64,000 nt of DNA from Parapedobacter soli (GCF_025460835.1 NZ_JAMXAY010000014.1:28421-92420); one strand, 5' to 3'. Shown: positions 35,357-44,480, counted from the first letter of the stretch. Notes: generated from the letters alone by a model not told the origin. Translations and numbers: made by a program.

Positions 35357-35388
35357 CAAACTTAGATAAAATTGCGTTGATATGCAAG
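35357..35388 (-). promoter_or_regulatory. Promoter of sucD
   Basis: On the minus strand, CTTG (35385-35388) and TAAGTTTG (35357-35364) are 20 bases apart, close to the Bacteroidota consensus. The predicted transcript would begin within about 15 bases of the sucD start codon at 35337. Confidence 0.55.
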
Positions 35389-35417
35389 ATGGGAGAGCGT
35401 AAATCGTATAGCAGAAG

Positions 35418-35957
35418 CTATGTGCGCAAATGTAACTTGGAGTAGAATTCCCACAGTACAATACCCACGGATACCGCGATATTGAGGGAATGCTTGGTGC
35501 CCGACTGGGGTATTTCGACGCAGCTGTCTACGCATGCCATCACTTCGCTCGAAACGCCGTGCACTTCATTGCCGAATACCAGTGCGTATTTTCCGTGAGG
35601 GGGGAGGTCGATTTGCTGGAGAGGGATGCTACCTACGGCCTGTTCTACCGCGATAATCCGGTAGCCTTCATCGCGGAGGTCTTTTACTGCATCGGCAGCA
35701 CTGGTTACGTGTCGCCAGGCAACAGACCGCGTAGCGCCGAGCGCTGTTTTTTCAATCTCGCGGTGGGGAGGAGTGCCCGTAATACCACATAAAATGATCT
35801 GTTCCAAAGCAAATGCGTCTGACGTGCGGAATGCTGAGCCCACGTTGTGCATACTGCGCACATTATCAAGTATCAGTGCAATGGGCAGCTTCGTCTGGTT
35901 TTTGAACGCTTCGATAGACGGACGGTTCAACTCATCCATGGAAAGTTTTATGTGCAT
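35418..35957 (-). CDS. TrmH/SpoU family RNA 2'-O-methyltransferase
   Basis: 179 residues from the ATG at 35955-35957, chosen because relatives start close to KLSMDELNR; an ATG at 35979-35981 adds eight residues. The deep-knot SPOUT fold is shown by LILDNVRSMHNVGSAFRTSDAF (motif 1), ALVFGNEVHGVSSEVM (motif 2) and VEIPQSGTKHSLNIAVSVGIVLWEF (motif 3, with the SAM-binding knot). Methylates a ribose in tRNA or rRNA; the target site is not predictable. A possible -7 box CAAAGATA lies at 36017-36024. It stands alone between sucD and rpsT. Confidence 0.94.
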   Translation of the reverse strand: MHIKLSMDELNRPSIEAFKNQTKLPIALILDNVRSMHNVGSAFRTSDAFALEQIILCGITGTPPHREIEKTALGATRSVAWRHVTSAADAVKDLRDEGYRIIAVEQAVGSIPLQQIDLPPHGKYALVFGNEVHGVSSEVMACVDSCVEIPQSGTKHSLNIAVSVGIVLWEFYSKLHLRT

Positions 35958-36059
35958 ATGATTTGTCGTTCTGTTGGTCATATAAAGTTATTCATGCGCG
36001 AACATTTTCGCACAGGCAAAGATAAGGAAAGTCGGCGTCTCAAATTTTGCTGCATTTGT

Positions 36060-36090
36060 TTTGAATATTAAAAAGAAGGTGGTAACTTTG
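36060..36090 (+). promoter_or_regulatory. Promoter of rpsT
   Basis: TTTG at 36060-36063 and TAACTTTG at 36083-36090 with 19 bases between them: the best match to the Bacteroidota vegetative promoter in this window. The predicted leader to the ATG at 36128 is about 30 bases. Confidence 0.75.
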
Positions 36091-36127
36091 CGGACTGAAA
36101 AATTGATAGAAAAATTAGCTCATATAA

Positions 36128-36382
36128 ATGGCAAATCATAAATCATCACTTAAAAGAATCCGTTCAAGCGCTGCGAAGCGTTTGAGGAATCGCTATCAAG
36201 CGAAGACTACCCGTAATGCAATCAAGAAATTGCGCAACACCACTGATGCAGCAGCGGCAAAAGAATTGCTGCCACGTGTGGTTTCCATGTTAGACCGTCT
36301 GGCTAAGAAAAACGTCATCCACAAGAACAAAGCTTCCAACAACAAGTCGAAGTTGACTAAACTTGTGAACAGCCTGTCATAA
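36128..36382 (+). CDS. rpsT: 30S ribosomal protein S20
   Basis: 84 residues, typical size. Binds 16S rRNA early in small-subunit assembly. The sequence opens [20 protein letters not shown] and is rich in Lys, Arg and Ala throughout, with the family helix pattern to the end ([18 protein letters not shown]). It has its own strong promoter upstream and an intrinsic terminator 25 bases after the stop, so it is monocistronic. Confidence 0.98.
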   Translation: MANHKSSLKRIRSSAAKRLRNRYQAKTTRNAIKKLRNTTDAAAAKELLPRVVSMLDRLAKKNVIHKNKASNNKSKLTKLVNSLS

Positions 36383-36406
36383 TAAATACTACAGATACAA
36401 TAAGTG

Positions 36407-36437
36407 AAAAGCCGCCCTGCAATCCAGAGCGGCTTTT
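36407..36437. terminator. Intrinsic bidirectional terminator after rpsT
   Basis: AAAAGCCGC (36407-36415) pairs perfectly with GCGGCTTTT (36429-36437), nine pairs with a 13-base loop. The T run on each strand is supplied by the stem ends. It serves rpsT on the plus strand and the convergent DUF1080 gene on the minus strand. Confidence 0.9.
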
Positions 36438-36471
36438 AATTTTACGCTATCTGCCATTAATGCATTTCTTC

Positions 36472-37329
36472 TTACCCACCATTCCGCGCCGCTTCCAGCA
36501 CTTGCCTTAATTTCGCTTGATCGTGCAGATATGGTTCGAGATCAAGCAATTCCACTTTACGGAAATCGATAGGATGGCTTTCGCTCTGTAGGGAGATATA
36601 CCCGCTTTCCAGTACTTTCCCGTCCTGTTTTACCGCCGGGTCGTAATTCGACACACTGCCGCCGCCGATCTGGGGTTTGTAGTACGTCAATACCGTATCG
36701 CCCTCGATGATGTGATGCACTACGGAGTCGGCCAATACCAGGAACTCTGCCGTTACCCATTGGTCGCCATGATATGTCTTTGATGTGGAGTTGGTGCAAT
36801 GGGGAGTGAACAGCTCACCATCTTTTTCCATGAGCACGTTGGTGCCTGGTGTACACAGGTTGCTGGTAGTCCGTTCGTTGGTGCCATCGCCGCCAAGGAG
36901 CTGCCCTTCGATCGATATGGGGAAGTCCTGGTCCTTAAGCATGGTATGTGGGTCTTGTCCATGGAGCATGGCCCCACTGTTGCGCCAAGCCCAGCCCTCA
37001 CCGCCCGGAGCCTGTTCGCCGACGAAGCGGTATTCTACCCGGAGGAGGTAAGCCGAATAGGGGGTATTATAATGGATATGGCCGTATTGGAAATCGAAGT
37101 CGGTATAGCCATCATAGCGGACTTTCATAAGGCCGTCTTCCACGCGGAAGGTGTTGGCATAGTTATCACCCACCTCGTGCTTGGCAATTTTCACGGTCCA
37201 GTCGTTGAGGTCCTTACCATTGAAAAGCTGTATCCATTCGGGTGTTGGCGTCTTGGTCGACTGCTCCGCGTTGGTACAGGCACCTACCATGGTTGCCAGC
37301 GTAGCAGCGATCATAAGCGTTGTTTTCAT
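36472..37329 (-). CDS. DUF1080 (3-keto-disaccharide hydrolase family) lipoprotein
   Basis: 285 residues with a lipobox at MVGAC, so it is anchored in the envelope. The rest is one DUF1080 concanavalin-like beta-sandwich: WIQLFNGKDLNDWTVKI, YSAYLLRVEYRFVGE, WAWRNSGAMLHGQDPHTM, FPISIEGQLLGGDG and SGYISLQSESHPIDFRKVELLDL. Characterised members hydrolyse 3-keto-glucosides, the products of C3 oxidation of glycosides. The gene is 25 kb from the sugar operon at 1-12769 but fits the same chemistry. A bidirectional terminator follows it. Divergent from the CoA transferase gene. Confidence 0.88.
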   Translation of the reverse strand: MKTTLMIAATLATMVGACTNAEQSTKTPTPEWIQLFNGKDLNDWTVKIAKHEVGDNYANTFRVEDGLMKVRYDGYTDFDFQYGHIHYNTPYSAYLLRVEYRFVGEQAPGGEGWAWRNSGAMLHGQDPHTMLKDQDFPISIEGQLLGGDGTNERTTSNLCTPGTNVLMEKDGELFTPHCTNSTSKTYHGDQWVTAEFLVLADSVVHHIIEGDTVLTYYKPQIGGGSVSNYDPAVKQDGKVLESGYISLQSESHPIDFRKVELLDLEPYLHDQAKLRQVLEAARNGG

Positions 37330-37430
37330 AACCTTAAATAAAATGTAAAATAAACAATTTGTTAGACGCGATGAAGATACTAATAAATCACAGATCCCAT
37401 AGCGTTCCTTTTTATTTCCTGCGATTATCG

Positions 37431-37462
37431 TTTACGTATTACGGCAACTTTGCCTAAGTTTG
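37431..37462 (+). promoter_or_regulatory. Promoter of the CoA transferase gene
   Basis: TAAGTTTG at 37455-37462 is a perfect -7 box, with TTTA (one mismatch to TTTG) 20 bases upstream at 37431-37434. The leader to the ATG at 37515 would be about 45 bases. The box lies upstream of, and close to, a TTG at 37476 that would otherwise extend the protein. Confidence 0.55.
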
Positions 37463-37514
37463 TCTCGCGATAAAATTGATCAGGATTTTTGTGACCTCTT
37501 ATACGAAACAAACA

Positions 37515-39005
37515 ATGCCCTACGGAAGGATAAAAGCAGAAACATTATTTGATAAGGTAACCACTGCCGAGCAGGCCGCGCAGCTCTTTGAAGACGGCAT
37601 GGTGGTGGGTGCCAGCGGGTTTACTAAAGCCGGAGACAGTAAAGTGGTGCTCGATGCATTGGCCAAATGGGCCGAGCATGAAGATATGAAAATCACGTTG
37701 ATGACCGGGGCCTCCCTCGGCCACGGTACTGATGGTAAGCTCACCCGTGCTGGGGTGTTGGCCAAACGGATGCCTTTTCAGGTAGACCGTATGCTGCGCC
37801 AGGCAATCAATGGCGGGGAAGTGCTATTTATCGACCAACACCTCAGTGAAAGTGCGGAGTTGCTACACAACCAATGCTTGCCGCCGGTGGATATTGCGGT
37901 AATCGAGATTGCACTCATCGAGCAGGATGGTAGTATCGTGCCCACCACATCGGTGGGTAATTCCGTGACATTCGCTGCGCTGGCCAAGAAAGTCATCCTT
38001 GAAATCAATACCAAAGTGCCCGAATCCATATTTGGCTTGCATGATATCTTCCAACCTGAAAACTATCCGCACCGTAATGTTATCCCAATCGTTGCTCCTG
38101 AGAATCGTATCGGGAGGCGTTCGATACCTCTTGATATCAATAAGATTGAAGCGATTGTGTTTACCGATATCCAGGATAGCCCGGCGGATATTTCCCCTCC
38201 TGATGAAAAAACAATAGCCATTGCCCAGCACCTGCTCCACTTTTTTGAAGCCGAAGTGAAGAAAGGGCATCTCACCGATCGGTTGCTTCCCATACAGGCA
38301 GGTATCGGAAAGGTAGCCAATGCTGTACTATCGGGCTTTCAGGATAGTAATTTTTATGATTTGCGGATGTTTTCGGAAGTGTTGCAAGACAGCACCTTCG
38401 ACCTGTTGGATAGCGGTAAAATGAGCTTTGCCTCGGCCTCGTCGATCACTGTTTCGGCGGCATGTTATGAACGTGTATTCAATAATTTGCAAAAGTATAA
38501 GGACCGGGTGGTGCTGCGTCCGCAGAATATCAGCAATACACCCGGTTTGATCCGCCGCTTGGGGGTGATTGCTATCAACACGGCAATCGAATTCGATATC
38601 TACGGGAATGTAAACTCCACCCATATCGGTGGTACCAATATCATGAATGGAATCGGTGGTTCGGGCGACTTCGCACGGAATGCGTACCTGAGTATATTTG
38701 TCACTAAATCTGCTTCCAAAAACGACACCATCTCGCATGTCTTGCCTATGGTATCGCATGTAGACCATACCGAGCATGACGTGGATATCTTGGTTACTGA
38801 TGTGGGGTTGGCCGACCTAAGGGGCCTCGCTCCCCGGGAGCGGGCACCGGTCATCATCAATAACTGTGTGCACCCCGATTACCGCAAGGCGTTGCAATCG
38901 TATTTCGACCGTGCTTGCGCACAGCGGGGCGGCCATACGCCGCACATCCTCGAAGAAGCATTCAGCTGGCATATCCGCCATCGGGAAACGGGAAGTATGA
39001 AGTGA
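37515..39005 (+). CDS. Acetyl-CoA hydrolase/transferase (succinyl-CoA:acetate CoA-transferase type)
   Basis: 496 residues from the ATG at 37515. A TTG at 37476 would add 13 and is unlikely. Both halves of the family I CoA transferase are present: the N-terminal domain with VVGASGFTKAGDSK and LMTGASLGHGTDG, and the C-terminal domain with IGGTNIMNGIGGSGDFARNAYLSIFV and HVDHTEHDVDILVTDVGLADLRGL. This pattern is typical of Cat1/AarC-like enzymes that move CoA between succinate and acetate. Cytoplasmic. It could link acetate overflow to the citric acid cycle, next to sucD only loosely. Monocistronic, ends 30 bases from the convergent dnaE2. Confidence 0.92.
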   Translation: MPYGRIKAETLFDKVTTAEQAAQLFEDGMVVGASGFTKAGDSKVVLDALAKWAEHEDMKITLMTGASLGHGTDGKLTRAGVLAKRMPFQVDRMLRQAINGGEVLFIDQHLSESAELLHNQCLPPVDIAVIEIALIEQDGSIVPTTSVGNSVTFAALAKKVILEINTKVPESIFGLHDIFQPENYPHRNVIPIVAPENRIGRRSIPLDINKIEAIVFTDIQDSPADISPPDEKTIAIAQHLLHFFEAEVKKGHLTDRLLPIQAGIGKVANAVLSGFQDSNFYDLRMFSEVLQDSTFDLLDSGKMSFASASSITVSAACYERVFNNLQKYKDRVVLRPQNISNTPGLIRRLGVIAINTAIEFDIYGNVNSTHIGGTNIMNGIGGSGDFARNAYLSIFVTKSASKNDTISHVLPMVSHVDHTEHDVDILVTDVGLADLRGLAPRERAPVIINNCVHPDYRKALQSYFDRACAQRGGHTPHILEEAFSWHIRHRETGSMK

Positions 39006-39035
39006 GCGGTCGTGGGATGAAGGTGGGTTGATTGG

Positions 39036-42000
39036 TTATTTGAAATTTCTCCCCTTGTGGAAAACGCGGCCGGCTTGCTGCGGTCTGCCGGGTGCCAGTG
39101 TGCTGAGCAGCCCGGTGAGGTCAAAGCATTGCGTAGCCACCACATGGACTACTTCTCCTTCTATCTGCAGCTTGCCCTGTACCATGAACAGCCGTGCCTG
39201 CAATATGGCTTTGCGGTATTTTTCAAAAAGATTGCCCCACACCACGACATTGGCAAAGCCGGTTTCATCTTCGATCGTGACGAACAACACGCCCTTGGCC
39301 GTGCCGGGTCGCTGCCGCACCGTTACCAATCCGCACACCTTTACCGGCATGCCGTCTTCCAGTGTGTTCAGTCTGCCCGTAGGTACTACGTGCAGCAAGT
39401 CCAGTTTTTCCCGTACAAAACTGACCGGGTGTGCTTTGAGTGAAAGGGAGGTGTTTGCATAATCATGCAGCACATGTTCTCCAGGTGTCATCAGTGGTAA
39501 TTCGATTTGGGGTTCCACCGTGCTTTCCGAGGGTTGCCCGTCGAACAGGGCAATGGGTCTGTCGGCCACGGCGGCGACCTCCCAGAGGGCCTGCCTGCGG
39601 TCGAGGCCCAGGGATCGTAAAGCATCGGCATCGGCCAGTCTTTCAAGTGTGGCGTGGGACACCCCGGCGCGGCATAGTGCCGGAATGTCGGCGTATGTTC
39701 CCGGGCGCCTGGCTACCAGTATATGGGCCTCTGCTTCATCCATCCCCTTGATCTGGCGGAAGCCCAAGCGGAGTGCGTGGCGGGTGCCGGGCCTGCCTTC
39801 GAGGGTATGGTCCCAATGGGAGTGGTTTACATCTACCGGGAGCACGGTGACCCCATGTTTCCGGGCATCGGCAACGATCTGTGCAGGTTGGTAGAATCCC
39901 ATGGGCTGGCTATTGAGCAGGGCAGCGGCAAATACATCGGGGTAGAAGCATTTTATCCACGAGGAGATATAAACCAATAAGGCGAAGGAAGCAGCATGGC
40001 TTTCGGGGAAACCGTAACTCCCGAAGCCTTCCAGCTGCCGGAACACGCGGGTAGCAAATTCGGTTGTGTAGCCCCGACTAACCATGCCCTCCACCATTTT
40101 TTTATGGAAGCGGCTTACCTCACCCTTCGCTTTGAACGTGGCCATGCTGCGCCGCAGTTCGTCGGCTTCGTCGGCAGAAAACCCTGCGGCTACCATGGCA
40201 ATTTCCATGGCCTGTTCTTGGAATAGCGGTACGCCCAACGTCCGCTTCAAGATGCCTTCTATTTCTTCCGAAGGGTAGTCGATGGCCTCCGTTTTATTGC
40301 GGCGCCGTAGGTAGGGGTGCACCATATCACCCTGTATCGGACCGGGTCGCACGATGGCTACCTCGATGACCAGGTCGTAAAAGTTTTTCGGGCGCAGGCG
40401 TGGCAGCATGGACATCTGTGCCCGGCTTTCGATCTGGAATACACCCAACGTATCGGCGCGGCTGATCATCTCGTAGACTGCGTTCTCCTCTTGCGGCACG
40501 GTTGCCAGGGTGAGGGGACGGTTGTAATGTGCTGCTAACAGATCGAAGGCCTTGTGGATACAGGTGAGCATACCCAATCCCAGTACATCGACCTTCAGGA
40601 AGCCCAGTGCTTCGAGGTCGTCTTTGTTCCATTCAAGGCACGTGCGCCCTTCCATGCGGGCGTTGAGTATCGGACAGAGCTCATGCAGTGCACCCTGTGT
40701 GATGACGAACCCGCCTGTATGTTGCCCCAGTTGGCGGGGAAAGCCGATGTATTGATGGGTGATAGCTATCACTTTTTGCAAATGGGGATCGTTGTGGTTA
40801 AATCCGTGTTCGGCCAGCCGCTCCATGTCGATATGGTTGTCCCAATGGCTGCCGATCACTCCCGCAAGGCGGTCTACGGCGTCCAATGACAAGCCCATGG
40901 CTTTGGCAACATCGCGGACGGCACCTTTGGTGCGCACTTGGGTCACGGTGGCCACGATAGCTGCCCGGTGGCGCCCATATTTGCTGTAGATGTATTGGAT
41001 AACCTCTTCGCGCCGCTCGTGTTCGAAATCCACATCGATATCCGGCGGTTCATTGCGAGCCTCAGACATGAACCGGGCGAAGAGCAATTTGACTTCGGCG
41101 GGGTTGACGGAAGTGATTTCAAGGCAGTAGCATACCACAGAGTTGGCCGCGGAGCCACGTCCTTGGCAAAGGATATTCTGCTTGCGTGCAAAATGGACAT
41201 AATCGTATACGGTTAGGAAATAAGATGCGTAATTTTTACGCTCGATGAATTGGAGTTCGTTGGAGATGGTCTCCCGGATGGTTTCCGGGATGTTGTCGCC
41301 GAACCGCCTTTGTGCACCCTGCCATACCAGGAGTTCCAGTTCCTGCTGCGGGGTACGCCCTTCTGTGGTGAGCTCTTCGGGATAAATATATTGCAGTTCG
41401 TCGAGTGAGAATTGGCACGCCCGGGCGATGACCTCCGTGTTACGGATGGCCTGTGGGTATTGCAGGAAAAGACGTTCCATCTCGGCCACTGGTTTGAGGT
41501 ATCGCTCCGCGTGCTGGTGCAGGCGGTACCCTGCGGTTTGGATCGTGCATTTTTCGCGGATACAGGTAAGTACATCCTGCAGCTCGCGGCGTCCCGGTTC
41601 ATGATAGTGGATGTCGCCCAGGGCCACCAACGGGATATCCAACCATTCAGAAAGCTGGTTTAGCCGGAATAGCTTCTTGGCGTCGTCGCCCAGGTAATCA
41701 CGGGTGGCCCCCAAGTAAAGTGCGCCGTCAAAAGCTTTCCGGTAAGCCTCTACATGTTTTATATAGCCAGGGTCGAGTTCGAATGCAGGGGTTAGTTTAT
41801 TAGGAGGCAGGACAATGAATACCATCCCTTTCCTGTGTTCATAAACATCTTTTCTGTATAAGTGGCATTTCCCTTTTTCTGCACGGATATTGCCTTTGGT
41901 GAGCAGGGTGGAGAGTTGCCCATAGGCGTCTTTATCTGTGGGGTAAGCCAGCAGGCTGGGGCCATCCATAAGGTCCAGCCGGCAAGCGGGAATGAAACGT

Positions 42001-42176
42001 ATGCCATGTTTCTTGGCGGCCACGTGTGCCCGTACCAGTCCGGCGAAGCTATTTCGGTCGGTAATAGCTATGGCTGTATAACCTAATGCGGCTGCCTGTT
42101 CAACCAGTTCCTCGGGGTGGGAAGCACCACGGAGGAAACTGAAATTCGATGTAGCCTGTAATTCCGTGTATTCCAT
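39036..42176 (-). CDS. dnaE2: Error-prone DNA polymerase III alpha-type subunit DnaE2
   Basis: 1046 residues from the ATG at 42174-42176, four bases after the imuB stop; a longer frame upstream is non-homologous. N-terminal PHP-like domain (YTELQATSNFSFLRGASHPEEL), then the C-family polymerase core with the catalytic aspartates in PPDIDVDFEHERREEVI near residue 380, and the motif RPGPIQGDMVHPYLRRR. The C-terminal OB-type domain (KVCGLVTVRQRPGTAKGVLFVTIEDE) ends the protein; there is no clamp-binding tail. It does translesion synthesis after DNA damage together with ImuA and ImuB. Third gene of that cassette. Confidence 0.96.
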   Translation of the reverse strand: MEYTELQATSNFSFLRGASHPEELVEQAAALGYTAIAITDRNSFAGLVRAHVAAKKHGIRFIPACRLDLMDGPSLLAYPTDKDAYGQLSTLLTKGNIRAEKGKCHLYRKDVYEHRKGMVFIVLPPNKLTPAFELDPGYIKHVEAYRKAFDGALYLGATRDYLGDDAKKLFRLNQLSEWLDIPLVALGDIHYHEPGRRELQDVLTCIREKCTIQTAGYRLHQHAERYLKPVAEMERLFLQYPQAIRNTEVIARACQFSLDELQYIYPEELTTEGRTPQQELELLVWQGAQRRFGDNIPETIRETISNELQFIERKNYASYFLTVYDYVHFARKQNILCQGRGSAANSVVCYCLEITSVNPAEVKLLFARFMSEARNEPPDIDVDFEHERREEVIQYIYSKYGRHRAAIVATVTQVRTKGAVRDVAKAMGLSLDAVDRLAGVIGSHWDNHIDMERLAEHGFNHNDPHLQKVIAITHQYIGFPRQLGQHTGGFVITQGALHELCPILNARMEGRTCLEWNKDDLEALGFLKVDVLGLGMLTCIHKAFDLLAAHYNRPLTLATVPQEENAVYEMISRADTLGVFQIESRAQMSMLPRLRPKNFYDLVIEVAIVRPGPIQGDMVHPYLRRRNKTEAIDYPSEEIEGILKRTLGVPLFQEQAMEIAMVAAGFSADEADELRRSMATFKAKGEVSRFHKKMVEGMVSRGYTTEFATRVFRQLEGFGSYGFPESHAASFALLVYISSWIKCFYPDVFAAALLNSQPMGFYQPAQIVADARKHGVTVLPVDVNHSHWDHTLEGRPGTRHALRLGFRQIKGMDEAEAHILVARRPGTYADIPALCRAGVSHATLERLADADALRSLGLDRRQALWEVAAVADRPIALFDGQPSESTVEPQIELPLMTPGEHVLHDYANTSLSLKAHPVSFVREKLDLLHVVPTGRLNTLEDGMPVKVCGLVTVRQRPGTAKGVLFVTIEDETGFANVVVWGNLFEKYRKAILQARLFMVQGKLQIEGEVVHVVATQCFDLTGLLSTLAPGRPQQAGRVFHKGRNFK

Positions 42177-42180
42177 TGCT

Positions 42181-43692
42181 TCATGCAAAAAAACCATGGA
42201 TAAACCATTGCTGTGGCTGGCTATCTTCGGAATGCCCCAATCTGAATAACCAATAGCGCCGCCCTTGGTCGTCTTCCACACAATAATAATCCCGGTGTTC
42301 GCCGCTGTCCAGCCACCATGCCCGTTCGATCCGCTCGGGGCCATCCGCTTTTTTTATGTGGTGCCGCTCGCCACGGTATTGGAATACCATGGGGGGATAG
42401 TCTGGGATGGGGGCCATTACGTCAACGGGTTCGGGCTTGGCCAGCATACGGATGGGCCGTGGTTTGTCATCAAGCCACTCGGAAGTGGGTTTTTCGGTGG
42501 GGGTGCTTGCCGGTTTGAACGAACGCTCGGGCCAGTAATTTTCTTCCGGAAGAAAACGGCTTACGGTGCATATACCGGCTTTTCCTGCCAGCTTGTCGAG
42601 CAGTTGGGCAATGGCAAGGTCTTCCGATTCTGGCGTACCCTCCCATAATGTTCCCTGTGGGAGGTTCAGGTCTTCCACTGCTGTGGCTTTCAGTACGAAG
42701 AGCTCGATTCCCAAAGCAGGCTCTAGCTGGGGTATTTTCAATGAAAACAGGTTAAGGATGTGCTTCATGTAGGCGGTGGGCCGGTTGGTACCGATGGTTG
42801 CCTGTATAATCTTCCCGTCTACCCGATAGCCTACCAAGGTGGCTTTTCGTAGCCCCTTGCCGGCCCTTGCCAGCCGGCTGCATAGAGGCTCCACTAATTT
42901 CTCCAGCGCTATCTCAATACCTGTAGCCGTACGGATAGGGTCGAGGCAGGGTAACCGTTCTTCGTAAAGGGGAGGGGGGTGAAGGGGCTGTAAGGCCTCG
43001 TCTTCGTGGCCCAGCGCTTGCCGCAAACGGCACGCCAAATGGTTGCCGAACCGTCTGCGCAATACCGATGGCGGCATATCCATAAAGCTGCCGATGGTGC
43101 GTAATCCCAGCTTATGAAGCCGTTGTACTGTGATGCCGTCTATGCGCAGGGCGGCGGGCGGAAGTGGTGAGAGGGCATCCCGTTGGGTGCCACTTTTTAT
43201 GATGGTGGAGGATTGGCCATAATGTGCTGCAGCCCATGCCGCCCCGATGGTATCGGCCAGGGCGGCCTGCACGTGGTAGCCATTGTTTTGTAACCTGGTG
43301 ATGATGGTATTTAAATAAGCTGTTTCCCCACCCCATAGGTGGGCGCAGCCACTACTGTCGAATATGAGTCCATCAGGATGGTCGGGGGCGACAATAGGTG
43401 TGTAGCACATACATCTTACTCCTAACCGGTTAAGTAGTTTTTCCTGTATGCCCGGTTTATCTTCAACAACCAGCAGATCGGGCATAAAGGCTTTGGCATC
43501 GGCAGTGGCCATACCGGTATGCACACCCTGTGCCGTTGCCAGTGGATTGGCAGCGGTGATGCGCATGCGGCCATGTTGGGGTGCTGCGAGCACAAACGGG
43601 ATTGGCTTCAATGCGGGTTGGCGGATGGTAAGCCTGTCGGTCATCAAGTACCTGAACCATATCGATACATACCGTTTTTGCATTTCCATCAT
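42181..43692 (-). CDS. imuB: ImuB, Y-family polymerase-like mutagenesis protein
   Basis: 503 residues from the ATG at 43690-43692, whose bases overlap the imuA stop as ATGA; ATGs at 43687-43689 and 43681-43683 are alternatives. Y-family palm and fingers are recognisable (GLIFDSSGCAHLWGGE, ALADTIGAAWAAAHYG, IDGITVQRLHKLGLRTIGSF), but the first catalytic Asp of the N-terminal motif is absent (YVSIWFRYL), as in ImuB adaptors. It is therefore probably not a polymerase but a hub that joins ImuA, DnaE2 and the beta clamp. The C-terminal 100 residues are a DUF6504-like tail (PPMVFQYRGERHHIKKADGPERIERAWW). Confidence 0.94.
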   Translation of the reverse strand: MMEMQKRYVSIWFRYLMTDRLTIRQPALKPIPFVLAAPQHGRMRITAANPLATAQGVHTGMATADAKAFMPDLLVVEDKPGIQEKLLNRLGVRCMCYTPIVAPDHPDGLIFDSSGCAHLWGGETAYLNTIITRLQNNGYHVQAALADTIGAAWAAAHYGQSSTIIKSGTQRDALSPLPPAALRIDGITVQRLHKLGLRTIGSFMDMPPSVLRRRFGNHLACRLRQALGHEDEALQPLHPPPLYEERLPCLDPIRTATGIEIALEKLVEPLCSRLARAGKGLRKATLVGYRVDGKIIQATIGTNRPTAYMKHILNLFSLKIPQLEPALGIELFVLKATAVEDLNLPQGTLWEGTPESEDLAIAQLLDKLAGKAGICTVSRFLPEENYWPERSFKPASTPTEKPTSEWLDDKPRPIRMLAKPEPVDVMAPIPDYPPMVFQYRGERHHIKKADGPERIERAWWLDSGEHRDYYCVEDDQGRRYWLFRLGHSEDSQPQQWFIHGFFA

Positions 43693-44432
43693 CCGATTTT
43701 CTGATTTCTCATGGCCCATAAAGTACTGGTGGTGTATTGGCTGACAGGGTGGAATTGCCCGGAAAACCATTCTACCTGCCAGCTACTGGGATTGCCGTTG
43801 CGTACTTTCAAAAGCTCGACGTTCCATCGGGGGAAGCCTACCCCCGGCATACCCGGTTCCAATTGGCTCGGTAGGTGGTTTATTTGCCACCGGGCGGCGC
43901 AGGCGGTGGAGCCCACTTGTACAGGCTTGCCACGGAGGATAAAGCCAGTGACTTTACTTTTTTCGGCGGCCAGTTGAAGCCGTCTGGACCGGATAAAGTC
44001 CAATTCGGACAGTTCGGCCACAACGGCGGCGAGCCCGGTGCACTTCAGGGCCTCTTCCATGGCCCAAAGTATTTCCCGTTCGCGCCTTACGGTAATGAAA
44101 ATCACCCGATCTGGCGTTATGCCAAAGTTTTTTAATGCAGGGGGGTAGAGCATCCTCGGCAGGCCGATCCATAAACAGGTGCCTTGCTGCCGCATCAGAA
44201 GGCTTAAGATACCACTGATAAAGCCACTTGATGCTGAAGCCTGTTCTATGGTGGTGCCGACAAACTCATGGATACAGCCCGTAGGAAAAATACCGTTGGG
44301 GAAGGCTTTCTCGATCTGCCCGAGGCCGATTTGCTCTGTGGGGGTTTGGGGCAGCACAAATCCCTGCCATCGCAAAATATCCGTTTGCAATTGGTTGATG
44401 ATAGCTCGTTTCCTGTTGGATAGTGAAACCAT
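43689..44432 (-). CDS. imuA: ImuA, RecA-like mutagenesis protein
   Basis: 247 residues. A diverged RecA/SulA-type fold: GQIEKAFPNGIFPTGCIHEFVG at about 38-60 stands where the Walker A loop would be but without a GKT, and CLWIGLPRMLYPPAL, ILWAMEEALKCTGLAAVVAELSELDFIRSRRLQLAAEKS follow. The C-terminus, rich in Trp and Pro, fits known ImuA proteins, which bind RecA and ImuB. First gene of the imuA-imuB-dnaE2 transcript. A -7 box and a perfect palindrome lie directly upstream, so damage-inducible control is likely. Confidence 0.93.
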   Translation of the reverse strand: MVSLSNRKRAIINQLQTDILRWQGFVLPQTPTEQIGLGQIEKAFPNGIFPTGCIHEFVGTTIEQASASSGFISGILSLLMRQQGTCLWIGLPRMLYPPALKNFGITPDRVIFITVRREREILWAMEEALKCTGLAAVVAELSELDFIRSRRLQLAAEKSKVTGFILRGKPVQVGSTACAARWQINHLPSQLEPGMPGVGFPRWNVELLKVRNGNPSSWQVEWFSGQFHPVSQYTTSTLWAMRNQKIG

Positions 44433-44453
44433 ATATCTTTTGTATTAACATAG

Positions 44454-44480
44454 CAAAGTTAATACTAATATTATTAGTAT
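44454..44480 (-). promoter_or_regulatory. imuA promoter -7 box with abutting 19-base palindrome
   Basis: The minus strand reads TAACTTTG at 44454-44461, a perfect Bacteroidota -7 box about 22 bases before the imuA start. Immediately upstream of it (44462-44480) is ATACTAATATTATTAGTAT, a perfect palindrome of two nine-base arms around one base. A repressor bound there would cover the space between -7 and -33. This is a strong candidate for the operator of the DNA-damage response in this organism; which repressor binds is unknown. Confidence 0.7.

Noticed and set aside
37476..37514. TTG start extending the CoA transferase
   Set aside because: Family members begin at the level of the ATG at 37515 and the extension has no homology features.
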